Source: a virus
Virus record (IMG/VR): IMGVR_UViG_3300045999_001478
Coordinates: 1 to 30,706 of that record
Strand: one strand, 5' to 3'
Length of the DNA: 30,706 bases
A program made the position numbers and the translations under genes. Below are positions 5,149 through 14,013 of this stretch, piece by piece (positions within the stretch are counted from its first letter, which is position 1; each line of letters starts with the position of its first letter). The notes below the pieces were generated by a model that was given only the letters and a program-made list of their open reading frames with translations, was not told the DNA's origin and searched no databases.

Positions 5149-5766
5149 ATGATTAAGATCGACCCCACTGACGATCACCCGGTGCCCTATAACACCGCGC
5201 CTGAAGAGCTAAGTACTTTTCAGGATGAAGTCGTTGTCGCCGCAAATACCGCAGAAATACTAGAGAAGCTCGGCTCCCCTATTGAGATAGACACAGCCGA
5301 TATAGACAAAACGGTCTCACTGTTCAAAGCATCCGAGCGCAGTAAAGCGGGTAAGGAACTAAAGCGGCCCGAGACTGCTTTTGCCGCCAATCTATTTCTG
5401 AAGACGTATGCGAACAGAGTCGCTGCGGATATGCACGAAGTGCGAAGCGCGATAACAGCTAAGCTGATGGAGATTGCCAACTGTGGCGACCCACGGTACG
5501 AGCTGAAAGCCTTGGAATTACTAGGCAAGCACAGCGACATTGGCCTCTTCACCGAGCGCAGCGAGATCACAATCAACCACAAATCGTCCGATGACCTTGA
5601 GTCAGCTATTAAAGAGAGAATTAAGAGACTGCTTAATAGTGACGTTATCGACGTAACCCCCATTTCAGACAGCTTAGACATCGAGCTTGGCGTGGCAGAC
5701 GATGAACCACGTGCCATGGCACACCTAGAAGACCAACTAGGGGGGGCCGATGACGAACATAATTGA
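5149..5766 (+). CDS. terS: Terminase small subunit (TerS)
   Basis: I choose the start at MIKIDPTDDHPVPYN (205 residues); an upstream in-frame ATG would overlap the candidate promoter. The middle part (AANLFLKTYANRVAADMHEV, then ELKALELLGKHSDIGLF) resembles small terminase proteins, in which this helical region forms the oligomer and the N-terminal part binds the packaging site. The C-terminal tail is acidic (DDEPRAMAHLEDQLGGADDE). It overlaps terL by 17 bp, the classic order. TerS recognises phage DNA and feeds it to TerL. The ribosome binding site is weak (GCGGTG). Assignment rests on position plus the ELLGKHSDIG-type motif. Confidence 0.8.
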   Translation: MIKIDPTDDHPVPYNTAPEELSTFQDEVVVAANTAEILEKLGSPIEIDTADIDKTVSLFKASERSKAGKELKRPETAFAANLFLKTYANRVAADMHEVRSAITAKLMEIANCGDPRYELKALELLGKHSDIGLFTERSEITINHKSSDDLESAIKERIKRLLNSDVIDVTPISDSLDIELGVADDEPRAMAHLEDQLGGADDEHN

Positions 5767-7282
5767 CTCCGTATCCCTAAAAGACCTTCCAAAAATCCTG
5801 CCCAAGCTATCGGAACAGGAACGGCGGCAGCTTTTGTTCGAGCTGGAAGCTCTGGATGCGATGAAACAGAAGGAACTGCAGCAGAAAAAGTTCATTAAGT
5901 TTGTCGAAGCGGTCTGGCCGACCTTCATTGCGGGGAGACACCATGCTCGAATGGCTGAAGCGTTTGAAAGAGTGGCTAATGGAACCTGCAAACGGCTCAT
6001 CATCAACATGCCACCACGGCACACGAAGTCAGAATTCGCCTCATACCTGCTGCCAGCATGGTTTTTGGGCAAGTTTCCTCACAAAAAGGTGATTCAGGCG
6101 TCTCACACGGCGGAATTGGCCGTGGGTTTCGGTCGAAAAGTGCGAAATCTGGTGGATTCCGAGGTCTATCGGAACATTTTCCCCAACTTGTCCCTGTCTG
6201 CGGACTCAAAAGCGGCAGGTCGGTGGAATACCAGCAAGGGTGGCGACTACTTTGCTATCGGTGTGGGCGGTGCGGTGACCGGTAAAGGCGCTGATGTGCT
6301 GATAATTGACGACCCGCACTCGGAACAGGAGGCGGCGCTCGCACAGGTGAACCCTGACATCTACGACAAGGTGTACGAGTGGTATACATCGGGTCCTCGT
6401 CAGCGACTCCAGCCGGGTGGCTCTATTGTTATAGTGATGACGCGGTGGTCACTCCGCGATCTTACTGGGCAGGTGATTAAATCTAGTGCCGCACGGGGTG
6501 GTGACGACTGGGAAGTGATCGAGTTCCCGGCTATTTTGCCTAGTGGCAACCCGCTGTGGCCTGAGTTTTGGAGCAAGGACGAGCTTGAGGCTCTGCACAC
6601 CGAACTGCCAAATAGCAAGTGGATGGCCCAGTACCAGCAGCAGCCGACCTCGGATAGCTCTGCAATTATTAAGCGGGAATGGTGGAAGATATGGGAGGGC
6701 GAGCGCCCGCCGCAGTGTGACTACATCTTGCAGACATGGGATACGGCATTCGAGAAGAATACACGGGCTGACTATTCGGCATGTACAACGTGGGGCATCT
6801 TCTATAACGACGAGGACCACGGGCAGGCCAACATCATCCTGCTAAATAGCTTCAAGGAGCGCATGGAGTGGATCGAGCTTAAGGAAAAGGCGTTCGAGCA
6901 CTACCGCGAGTGGGAGCCTGACAGCATTCTGATTGAGAAGAAGGCCACAGGTGCGCCTCTTATATATGAGTTCAGGGCGATGGGGATACCCGCGCAGGAG
7001 TTCACTCCGGGCAAAGGCAGTGACAAGATAAGTAGGTTGAATGCGGTGTCGGACTTAATAGCATCAGGCAAGGTATGGGTGCCAGAGACTCGCTGGGCTG
7101 AAGAGCTTATAGACGAGATCGCTAGTTTCCCCAGCGGCGAGCATGATGACTTGGTCGATGCAACGACACTTGCGTTGGCAAGATTCCGTCAAGGTGGGTT
7201 CATACGCCTGCCCAGTGACGAGCCAGAAGAAATTCAGTGGTTCAAAGGACGCAGAAATCAAGAACGCTTCTATAACGTTTAA
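5750..7282 (+). CDS. terL: Terminase large subunit (TerL), ATPase-nuclease packaging motor
   Basis: A 510-residue protein of normal TerL length. The ATPase half has a Walker A-like loop MPPRHTKSE at residues 87-95, where T replaces the more common G, Walker B VLIIDD at 183-188, and an SHT segment at 118-120. The RNase H-like nuclease half shows WDTAFEK (D331), IEKKATG (E396) and HDDLVDAT (D466, D467, D470), the expected acidic metal ligands. TerL powers DNA translocation through the portal and cuts concatemers. Genes for TerS upstream and portal downstream fit. No truncation seen. Confidence 0.97.
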   Translation: MTNIIDSVSLKDLPKILPKLSEQERRQLLFELEALDAMKQKELQQKKFIKFVEAVWPTFIAGRHHARMAEAFERVANGTCKRLIINMPPRHTKSEFASYLLPAWFLGKFPHKKVIQASHTAELAVGFGRKVRNLVDSEVYRNIFPNLSLSADSKAAGRWNTSKGGDYFAIGVGGAVTGKGADVLIIDDPHSEQEAALAQVNPDIYDKVYEWYTSGPRQRLQPGGSIVIVMTRWSLRDLTGQVIKSSAARGGDDWEVIEFPAILPSGNPLWPEFWSKDELEALHTELPNSKWMAQYQQQPTSDSSAIIKREWWKIWEGERPPQCDYILQTWDTAFEKNTRADYSACTTWGIFYNDEDHGQANIILLNSFKERMEWIELKEKAFEHYREWEPDSILIEKKATGAPLIYEFRAMGIPAQEFTPGKGSDKISRLNAVSDLIASGKVWVPETRWAEELIDEIASFPSGEHDDLVDATTLALARFRQGGFIRLPSDEPEEIQWFKGRRNQERFYNV

Positions 7283-7291
7283 GGAAAAATC

Positions 7292-9772
7292 ATGGCAATT
7301 GATAAAGGACTGTATGCAGCGCCTCTCGGCATAGCCGATGCAACTGCGGCGGAACCCGACTTGGAAATCGAGATCGAAGACCCAGAAGCGGTACGCATCC
7401 GTGCGGATGGCATGGAAGTAGATATTGAGCAAGGCGAAGAAACGGCAGAAGACTTTGACGCCAACCTCGCTGAGTTTATGGACGACAGTGAGCTACAGGG
7501 CTTGGGCGATGAGTTGCTGGGTGACTTTACCGGCGACGTAGACTCACGCAAAGACTGGGTGGATGCTTATACCAAGGGCTTGAAACTGTTGGGTTTAAAG
7601 AGCGAGGAGCGCACAGAACCTTGGGCTGGAGCCTGTGGTGTGTTCCATCCGATGCTAACTGAAGCAGTGGTGCGGTTCCAATCAGAAGCTATTGTTGAGA
7701 CGTTCCCAGCCATGGGTCCTGTCAAGACTCAGATCGTCGGCGCAATCGACAAGATGAAGGAAGAAGCAGCAGCGCGGGTTCGTGAAGATATGAACTACAA
7801 GCTGACTGACGAGATGGTGGAGTACCGCCCAGAGCACGAGAAGATGTTGTTTGCTCTGCCGCTGGCGGGCTCTGCGTTTAAGAAGGTGTACTACGACCCA
7901 GCGTTGGGCCGTCAGGTGGCGATGTTTATCCCTGCTGAAGACATGATTGTGCCTTATGGTGCAGCAAGTCTGGAGACAGCAGAGCGTGTGACACACATCA
8001 TGCGCAAGACCAAGAACGACCTGCGCAAACTTCAAGTGGCGGGCTTCTATCGTGACGTGGAGTTAGGTGATCCACAGAACGTGCTGGACGATATTGAGAA
8101 GGAAAAGGAACGCGAGCAGGGCTACATCGGTAACGTCGATAGCCGCTATAAAGTGCTTGAGATGCACGTGGAACTTGATTTGCCCGGCTTTGAAGACACC
8201 GACAAGCATGGCGAGCCAACCGGTATAGCATTACCTTACGTCGTCACTATTGAGAAGGGCACCGGTACTATTCTGTCTATTCGTAGGAATTGGTACGAGG
8301 ACGACAAACTTAAATTAAAGCGCAATCACTTCGTGCACTACGTTTATGTTCCCGGCTTTGGCTTCTATGGCTTCGGGTTCATTCACTTGATCGGTGGCTA
8401 CGCTAAGGCAGCGACAGCCATCATGCGTCAGTTGGTTGATGCAGGTACGCTGGTTAACTTGCCCGGTGGTCTGAAAGCAAAAGGACTGCGCATCAAGGGT
8501 GATGACACGCCGATCTCTCCGGGTGAATTCCGTGACGTGGATGTGGCGTCAGGCTCTATACGCGACAACATCTTGCCGCTGCCATATAAAGAGCCAAGTC
8601 AGACTCTGTATCAGTTGTTGCAGATGATTATTCAGGAAGGTCGTAGCTTTGCGTCTGCTGGTGACATTAACGTCAGCGACATGTCGGCTAATGCACCGGT
8701 AGGTACTACGCTCGCTATTCTTGAGCGCACACTGAAGATCAGCACAGCAGTTCAAGGTCGCCTGCACTACGCGATGAAGAACGAGTTCCGCCTGTTAAAG
8801 ACTATCATTGCGGACTACACCTCGCCTGACTACACCTACGAGCCAGAAGATGGTACTCGCTCAGTTAAGCGTAGCGACTACGACCACGTGGACATCATCC
8901 CTGTCAGTGATCCTAACGCGGCCACTATGGCGCAGAAGATTACGCAGTATCAGGCAGTGATTCAGTTGGCCCAAGGCGCACCACAGTTGTACGACCTGCC
9001 ACTCTTGCACCGTCAGATGATCGAGGTGTTGGGTATCAAGAACGCCAATAAGTTGGTGCCGACAGAAGATGATGCTACGCCTGTAGACCCAGTTCAAGAG
9101 AACCAGAATGTGTTGATGGGCAAACCTGTCAAAGCATTCATTGAACAGGATCACGAGGCACACATCGCGGTGCACATGGCAGCTATCCAAGACCCGATGA
9201 TTCAACAGTTGATGCAGAACAACCCTATGGCTACGCAGATTCAAGCAGCAGCTATGGCCCACATCAACGAGCATCTTGGCTTCCAGTATCGCAAAGAGAT
9301 CGAGAAGCAACTTGGTGTCATGTTGCCGACCGAGCAGCAGAACAAACAGATGTCACCGGAAGTTGCAGCGCAAGTTGCACAGATGTCAGCGCAAGCAGCA
9401 CAACGCCTCTTGATGAAGAACCAGCAGCAGGCAGCACAGCAGCAAGCACAACAGCAGGCACAAGACCCAGTTATTCAGATGCAGCAGCAAGAGCTTCAGC
9501 TTAAACAGCAGGAGATTCAGCGCAAGATGCAAAAGGATATGGTCGATGCACAACTCAAACAGCAGCAGTTGCAAGTGGAGCAGGCTCGCATCGCAGCACA
9601 AGAGAAGATCGCTGGTATGCAAGTCGGTGCCAAGACTACACATGCTCGCAACGAGTTGGATGCACGGATGCAGGCAGAAGGTGTGAAGCTGGGTATGCAA
9701 GCCTCTAAAGAACGACGTGAAGAGCGCCGTGCACAACAACCACAGATGCAAAGGCCAAAGGAGACTAAATGA
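7292..9772 (+). CDS. Portal protein (large, P22-type)
   Basis: At 826 residues this is in the size class of the long portals of podoviruses such as P22. After an acidic N-terminus (EPDLEIEIEDPEAV) it carries SRKDWVDAYTKGLKLLGLK, EPWAGACGVFHPMLTEAVVR and GGLKAKGLRIKGDD, segments I associate with P22-like portals. From about residue 680 onward it becomes Gln/Ala-rich and helical with many QQ pairs, matching a C-terminal barrel or coiled-coil extension. The portal forms the dodecameric ring at one vertex through which TerL pumps DNA. The AAGGAG in its last codons serves the next gene, which overlaps it by ATGA. Confidence 0.92.
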   Translation: MAIDKGLYAAPLGIADATAAEPDLEIEIEDPEAVRIRADGMEVDIEQGEETAEDFDANLAEFMDDSELQGLGDELLGDFTGDVDSRKDWVDAYTKGLKLLGLKSEERTEPWAGACGVFHPMLTEAVVRFQSEAIVETFPAMGPVKTQIVGAIDKMKEEAAARVREDMNYKLTDEMVEYRPEHEKMLFALPLAGSAFKKVYYDPALGRQVAMFIPAEDMIVPYGAASLETAERVTHIMRKTKNDLRKLQVAGFYRDVELGDPQNVLDDIEKEKEREQGYIGNVDSRYKVLEMHVELDLPGFEDTDKHGEPTGIALPYVVTIEKGTGTILSIRRNWYEDDKLKLKRNHFVHYVYVPGFGFYGFGFIHLIGGYAKAATAIMRQLVDAGTLVNLPGGLKAKGLRIKGDDTPISPGEFRDVDVASGSIRDNILPLPYKEPSQTLYQLLQMIIQEGRSFASAGDINVSDMSANAPVGTTLAILERTLKISTAVQGRLHYAMKNEFRLLKTIIADYTSPDYTYEPEDGTRSVKRSDYDHVDIIPVSDPNAATMAQKITQYQAVIQLAQGAPQLYDLPLLHRQMIEVLGIKNANKLVPTEDDATPVDPVQENQNVLMGKPVKAFIEQDHEAHIAVHMAAIQDPMIQQLMQNNPMATQIQAAAMAHINEHLGFQYRKEIEKQLGVMLPTEQQNKQMSPEVAAQVAQMSAQAAQRLLMKNQQQAAQQQAQQQAQDPVIQMQQQELQLKQQEIQRKMQKDMVDAQLKQQQLQVEQARIAAQEKIAGMQVGAKTTHARNELDARMQAEGVKLGMQASKERREERRAQQPQMQRPKETK

Positions 9773-9966
9773 ACGACCAAACCGTCCTGAGCTATTTGAA
9801 GGATAAGTTTAAGGACGAGCAAAAACATCGAGCCGAGTCCCTAGCGAACGGCTCTGCGGGCAGTATGGAAGAGTACAAATACGTAGCCGGAGTAATCCGG
9901 GGTCTAGCTTTGGCTACGGAAACTATAGACGACCTCGTGCAACGACTGGAGAAATCTGATGACTAA
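9769..9966 (+). CDS. Hypothetical protein, 65 aa, between portal and GroES-like genes
   Basis: A small charged helical protein (LKDKFKDEQKHRAESLANGS, then VIRGLALATETIDDLVQRLE). It overlaps the portal gene by ATGA and has a strong AAGGAG. It overlaps the GroES-like gene by 8 bp. Its place in the head cluster suggests an assembly factor, but I recognise no family. Confidence 0.75.
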   Translation: MNDQTVLSYLKDKFKDEQKHRAESLANGSAGSMEEYKYVAGVIRGLALATETIDDLVQRLEKSDD

Positions 9967-10363
9967 TGATGTTGATCTGGCTCAAGCTGTAGATTTGGCT
10001 GCTGTTTTGGATAAGTCTGCGGAAGAGAAGGCAACACAACTGCCTATCCCATCTGGGTGGCACATTCTTGTAGCTCTACCTGAAGCGGAGGAGAAGTACG
10101 AGAGCGGTCTTATTAAAGCTGACGAGACTCGTCGGTTTGAGGAAGTGCTGGCAACAGTGTTTTTTGTAGTCAAGTTGGGCCCCGATGCCTACACCGATAA
10201 AGAAAAGTTCCCCACCGGTCCATGGTGTAAGGAAGGTGACTTTATCTTGGCTCGCCCTAATTCAGGCACCCGCCTGAAAATCCACGGTCGGGAGTTCCGG
10301 CTGATTAACGACGATACGGTTGAGGCAGTTGTCCAAGACCCCCGTGGTATCTCACGTGCATAA
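9959..10363 (+). CDS. GroES-like co-chaperonin (Cpn10 fold)
   Basis: Residues 29-130 read like a Cpn10 barrel: PSGWHILVALPEAEEKYESG (roof strand plus Gly-Leu-Ile mobile-loop-like SGLIKADETRR), then ATVFFVVKLGPDAY, then WCKEGDFILARPNSGTRLKI (the GD-V-ag-G-like turn), and a final strand IHGREFRLINDDTVEAVV. A 28-residue acidic N-terminal extension is unusual for host GroES. Such phage co-chaperonins (T4 gp31 is the classic case) pair with host GroEL to fold the major capsid protein. The location among portal, scaffold and capsid genes supports this. It diverges strongly from typical GroES, so the match is structural rather than close. Confidence 0.8.
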   Translation: MTNDVDLAQAVDLAAVLDKSAEEKATQLPIPSGWHILVALPEAEEKYESGLIKADETRRFEEVLATVFFVVKLGPDAYTDKEKFPTGPWCKEGDFILARPNSGTRLKIHGREFRLINDDTVEAVVQDPRGISRA

Positions 10364-10373
10364 GGAGAAGTGA

Positions 10374-11360
10374 ATGGATCAAGTCGAGTTTGAATTTCCC
10401 GACGAAAAGGAAGAACGGTTAAAGGCTCAAGCCCCCAAGGCTGAAGCTGCACCCGAAATCGACCTTGAAATCGTCGATGACACCCCACCGCAGGACCGGG
10501 GCCGCAGGCCCATGGCCGATCCACCAGAAGACGTGGATGAGGACGAACTAGCTTCGTATGACGAAAAAGTTCAAAAACGGATCAAAAAGTTTACAAAAGG
10601 TTATCATGACGAGCGCCGTGCTAAGGAAGAAGCACTGCGTGAGCGGCAAGCTGCGGAAGACTTTGCCCGTCAGGTATACGAGGAAAACCAGCGACTACAA
10701 CTGCAACTGTCTGAAGGGTCCAAACTGTTTATTGAGCAGGGTAAATCCTCTGCCCAGTTGGAGCTAGAAGCCGCCGAGCGTAAGTACAAAGAGGCTTATG
10801 AATCTGGCAACTCTGACGCAATGGTGGAAGCTCAACGGCATATTGCTAGTGCGACGCTGAAGCTTGACAAGGCTGAGAACCTTAGACCTATTGAAGTACA
10901 GGAAAAACCCGAGTATAGTCCGCCTAAACAGGCTTCTGCACCTCGGGACGACAAGCTGCAAGATTGGTTGTCAGACAACCCGTGGTACGGTAATCAAGCC
11001 GATCCTGACCATAGGATCATGAGCGCCACCGCCTTGGGCGTGCATTCAGTGCTAGTTGAACAATATGGTCAGGGTTACGTTGGATCAGATGAATACTACG
11101 AGAAGATCAACTCTCGTATGCGAAGAAGTTTCCCCGATTACTTCGGGAGCCAGCAAGACACTCAGGAAACCGAGGAAGAGGAACCGCGTCAAAAGCAGGT
11201 TACTTCCCGTGCCAAACCGGCTACTGTCGTAGCACCAGCTACACGTAGCACGTCGCCCAAGAAGGTAAAGTTAAGTGCTTCGCAAGTAGCAATAGCAAAG
11301 CGTTTAAATGTACCACTTGAACTTTACGCCAAGAAGGTTGCAGAACAGGAGAATCAATAA
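10374..11360 (+). CDS. Scaffolding protein
   Basis: A 328-residue highly charged protein. The first 60 residues are acidic and Pro-rich (EIDLEIVDDTPPQDRG), followed by long helices with heptad character (residues about 60-170: KRIKKFTKGYHDERRAKEEA, LELEAAERKYKEAYESGN) and a basic C-terminus ending KKVKLSASQVAIAKRLNVPL. This composition and the position just before the capsid genes fit a phage scaffold that guides procapsid assembly and then leaves or is degraded. No protease is visible nearby. AAGGAGAAGTGA precedes the start, and its stop overlaps the next ATG. Confidence 0.88.
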   Translation: MDQVEFEFPDEKEERLKAQAPKAEAAPEIDLEIVDDTPPQDRGRRPMADPPEDVDEDELASYDEKVQKRIKKFTKGYHDERRAKEEALRERQAAEDFARQVYEENQRLQLQLSEGSKLFIEQGKSSAQLELEAAERKYKEAYESGNSDAMVEAQRHIASATLKLDKAENLRPIEVQEKPEYSPPKQASAPRDDKLQDWLSDNPWYGNQADPDHRIMSATALGVHSVLVEQYGQGYVGSDEYYEKINSRMRRSFPDYFGSQQDTQETEEEEPRQKQVTSRAKPATVVAPATRSTSPKKVKLSASQVAIAKRLNVPLELYAKKVAEQENQ

Positions 11361-11812
11361 TGGCAAACGAACCGCGTCTCACCCGAGAGCTTGACTCTCG
11401 CTCGAAAAATATGCGTACGGCAACATGGGCACCGCCAGAGTTGTTACCGACGCCGAATCCTGAGCCGGGCTATGCGTTTCGCTGGGTACGAGTGTCCACT
11501 TTGAACACTGCAGACCCGTTGAATATCTCCGCAAAGCGACGTGAAGGCTGGGAACCTGTCAAGGCTTCCGAGCATCCTGAGCTGCATTACCACATCACGG
11601 ACGATACAAATTCGAAAGATGTGGTTGTAATTGGTGGGTTGATGTTGTGCAAGACTCCGGAAGAGTTTGTTAAACAGCGTAATGCTTATTACGCAAAACA
11701 AGCTAACGACCAGATGAATGCTGTAGACAACAACCTGATGCGCCAGAGTGATCCGCGTATGCCTCTCTTTAACGAGAAGAAGTCATCAACGACCTTTGGC
11801 TCTGGTAAATAA
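11360..11812 (+). CDS. Head-region accessory protein, 150 aa
   Basis: The product has a Pro-rich N-terminal part (TWAPPELLPTPNPEPGYAFR), a predicted beta section around FRWVRVSTLN and DVVVIGGLMLCKTPEEF, and a charged helical C-terminus (VKQRNAYYAKQANDQMNAVD). It lies between scaffold and structural genes with a one-base stop/start overlap, so it is probably a head-assembly or minor virion protein. I cannot name the function. Confidence 0.75.
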   Translation: MANEPRLTRELDSRSKNMRTATWAPPELLPTPNPEPGYAFRWVRVSTLNTADPLNISAKRREGWEPVKASEHPELHYHITDDTNSKDVVVIGGLMLCKTPEEFVKQRNAYYAKQANDQMNAVDNNLMRQSDPRMPLFNEKKSSTTFGSGK

Positions 11813-11828
11813 TTTATGGAGTTAAATC

Positions 11829-12482
11829 ATGGCTTATCCTACTGTAAGTGCTCCTTACGGCCTACAGCCAATCAACTTGATTGGTGGTCAGGTCTTCGCA
11901 GGTGCAACCCGTCAGTTGCCGATCACTCCCACTATCGGTAACGGTGGTGGCTCGATCAACTACAACACTGCTATTTATTACGGTGACGTAGTTCAACTGA
12001 GTTCCGCAAATAGCACAGTTATCATCTCGACTCTGGATACTGATTCTTCGCCAGTAGCTGGCGTTGTTGGTGTATTCCTTGGCTGTACTTATACTAACCC
12101 TGTGACCAAGCAGAAGACCTTCAGCCAGTACTGGCCCGGTTTTGCGTCTGGTGTAACAGATGCGTATGCGTACATTGCAGATGACCCCGACCAGCTTTAC
12201 AAAGTTGCTTCGGTTGGCAATACCGTCAATACCACCGGTCTGGTTATCAGCGCCGTGTCTCAAGTCGTTGTGGGCAATAACGCCACTCTGATTCTGAACA
12301 CAGGCAACGCTACCAGCGGCAATTCCCGTATTGGTGTGTTCGCTAATGCTGTTAGCACATCCCTGCCGATGCGTGTAGTTGATGGTGTTCCTGACACCGC
12401 AACTTCCAGCGGTTACACCGAACTGATCGTCAAATTCAACTTTGGCTATCATTCGTACAACAACGCTACTGGCGTAGCATAA
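11829..12482 (+). CDS. Capsid-associated structural protein, possible decoration protein
   Basis: A 217-residue protein, Gly/Ser/Thr/Val-rich and beta-predicted, beginning MAYPTVSAPYGLQPINLIGG. Lys is very scarce and no coiled coil or membrane segment is present. It sits directly before the major capsid gene with its own TATGGAGTTAAATC ribosome binding site, the usual place for a decoration or stabilising protein in many phages. It could instead be a minor capsid protein; the sequence alone does not settle this. Confidence 0.8.
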   Translation: MAYPTVSAPYGLQPINLIGGQVFAGATRQLPITPTIGNGGGSINYNTAIYYGDVVQLSSANSTVIISTLDTDSSPVAGVVGVFLGCTYTNPVTKQKTFSQYWPGFASGVTDAYAYIADDPDQLYKVASVGNTVNTTGLVISAVSQVVVGNNATLILNTGNATSGNSRIGVFANAVSTSLPMRVVDGVPDTATSSGYTELIVKFNFGYHSYNNATGVA

Positions 12483-12494
12483 GGAGCTTAAATC

Positions 12495-13403
12495 ATGGCT
12501 ATTTCACGCGCACAACTACTGAAAGAGCTGCTCCCCGGCCTGAACGCCCTGTTCGGTCTGGAGTATGCCCGCTACGGCGAAGAGCACAAGGAAATCTACG
12601 AATCTGAGACTTCCGAGCGTTCATTCGAAGAAGAAACAAAACTGTCGGGTTTCTCGGCTGCTCCAGTCAAGAACGAAGGCTCTGCGATTGCTTATGACAA
12701 TGCGCAGGAAGCTTGGACTGCTCGATACAACCACGAAACCATTGCTCTGGGTTTCTCGCTGACCGAAGAGGCCATCGAAGACAACCTGTATGACAGCCTG
12801 TCGGCTCGTTATACCAAAGCTCTGGCTCGTGCTATGGCTTACACCAAGCAAGTCAAGGCTGCTAACGTCCTGAACAACGGCTTCTCGTCGTCCTACCCCG
12901 GTGGTGACAACGTGGCTCTGTTCTCGTCTGCGCACCCTCTGGTTTCTGGTGGCACCAACAGCAACATTCCGTCAACTCCGGCTGACTTGAATGAAACTTC
13001 GCTGGAAAACGCTGTGATTCAGATCGCTGCGTGGACTGACGAACGTAGCCTGCTGATTGCTGCTAAGCCTAAAAAGCTGATCGTTCCACCTGCTCTGCAG
13101 TTCGTTGCTACTCGTCTGCTCGAAACCAGCCTCCGTGTTGGTACCAACGACAACGACATCAACGCCCTGAAGAACAACGGTTCGATCCCAGAAGGCTATA
13201 CGATCAACCACTTCCTGACCGACACAAACGCATGGTTCCTGACCACTGACGTTCCAAACGGCATGAAGCACTTTGTTCGTACCCCGATGTCTACGTCCAT
13301 GGACGGTGATTTCGATACTGGTAACGTTCGTTACAAGGCTCGTGAGCGTTACTCGTTCGGCTGGTCTGACCCGCTGGGCATGTACGGCTCGCAAGGCGCG
13401 TAA
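12495..13403 (+). CDS. Major capsid protein (HK97-type fold, Mu gpT-like)
   Basis: A 302-residue protein in the right size range for a major head subunit. Motifs include NHETIALGFSLTEEAIEDNL, YTKALARAMAYTKQVKAAN, NVALFSSAHPL and AAKPKKLIVPPALQFVATRL, which recall Mu gpT-like capsid proteins of the HK97 fold. AAGGAGCTTAAATC gives a strong ribosome binding site, and a strong terminator follows 7 bp after the stop, consistent with abundant expression. No N-terminal delta domain is evident; the separate scaffold gene would supply that role. It is the probable client of the GroES-like protein. Confidence 0.92.
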   Translation: MAISRAQLLKELLPGLNALFGLEYARYGEEHKEIYESETSERSFEEETKLSGFSAAPVKNEGSAIAYDNAQEAWTARYNHETIALGFSLTEEAIEDNLYDSLSARYTKALARAMAYTKQVKAANVLNNGFSSSYPGGDNVALFSSAHPLVSGGTNSNIPSTPADLNETSLENAVIQIAAWTDERSLLIAAKPKKLIVPPALQFVATRLLETSLRVGTNDNDINALKNNGSIPEGYTINHFLTDTNAWFLTTDVPNGMKHFVRTPMSTSMDGDFDTGNVRYKARERYSFGWSDPLGMYGSQGA

Positions 13404-13409
13404 GAGAGA

Positions 13410-13435
13410 GGGGGGCTTTACCGCCCCCCTTTTTT
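13410..13435 (+). terminator. Strong intrinsic terminator after the major capsid gene
   Basis: GGGGGGC (13410-13416) pairs with GCCCCCC (13423-13429) around a six-base loop, followed by six T (13430-13435). This is a textbook rho-independent terminator. Partial read-through would step down expression of the genes that follow. Confidence 0.93.
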
Positions 13436-13455
13436 GGTATATAAAGTAATGAATT

Positions 13456-13518
13456 CCGGGGTTTATCCGGTGCGATCGAACAGGCTCCCCGGCCTGACTT
13501 CATGCAGATCGTCGCACC
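13456..13518 (+). promoter_or_regulatory. Structured leader with nested and crossing stems
   Basis: Three complementary pairs lie here: CCGGGG (13456-13461) with CCCCGG (13487-13492); GGTGCGA (13469-13475) with TCGCACC (13512-13518); and CAGGC (13481-13485) with GCCTG (13492-13496). The second can enclose the third, while the first crosses the second as in a pseudoknot. It lies between the capsid terminator and the next start codon, so it may stabilise or regulate that mRNA. TATATAAAGTAATG just before it may be part of a promoter. Confidence 0.4.
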
Positions 13519-13541
13519 TAACCGCATGAGGAAAAATTCAA

Positions 13542-14000
13542 ATGGCACTTTCTACTACCCAAAGTATTTGGCGTTCGGGCGGCGGCGATCAAACTCGCAC
13601 CGCATATTGTGGCTCCGGCGTCATGGCTGCTGAGTTCTACATCGCTGATGCTTCCCCAGCTACTGCTGGCACCCAAGTCAAAGTTTCTTCGGTTTCCGGC
13701 GCACCTTCGCTCATTCTCCCGGCTGGCGCAGTTATCCTGTCTGTGGTGATTACTGACGCTGGCACAGGCACCTGTGACCTTGGCGCTACCGGCTACAACT
13801 CCGGCACTGCTGACAACAACTTCTTCGCCTCTGGCTTGGCTGTTTCGGCATTGGGCGTTATCACTTCTGGTTTGACCTTTGCAGCATCGACTGAACTGTC
13901 GTATGTAACCGTGACCGATAACACCTCGGGCGCTGGCACTGTTGCTGGCTACATCACTTACTTCGTGGTTGATCCGCTGGTTGGTCAGCAGAACGTCTAA
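13542..14000 (+). CDS. Virion structural protein, 152 aa
   Basis: The product is Ala/Gly/Thr/Ser-rich, strongly beta-predicted and nearly free of charge (for example STELSYVTVTDNTSGAGTVA). It begins MALSTTQSIWRSGGGDQTRT. Composition resembles head decoration or tail-surface proteins. Its own leader after the capsid terminator and a GAGGAAAA ribosome binding site suggest good expression. No family recognised. Confidence 0.75.
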   Translation: MALSTTQSIWRSGGGDQTRTAYCGSGVMAAEFYIADASPATAGTQVKVSSVSGAPSLILPAGAVILSVVITDAGTGTCDLGATGYNSGTADNNFFASGLAVSALGVITSGLTFAASTELSYVTVTDNTSGAGTVAGYITYFVVDPLVGQQNV

Positions 14001-14013
14001 TTAGGGGGCCGAT

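Noticed and set aside
5220-5792. Minus-strand ORF of 190 aa
   Set aside because: It mirrors the terS frame and is Ser/Leu-rich, as usual for the antisense of acidic coding sequence.
11862-12452. Minus-strand ORF of 196 aa
   Set aside because: Antisense shadow of the structural gene at 11829-12482, without a sensible start context or motif.
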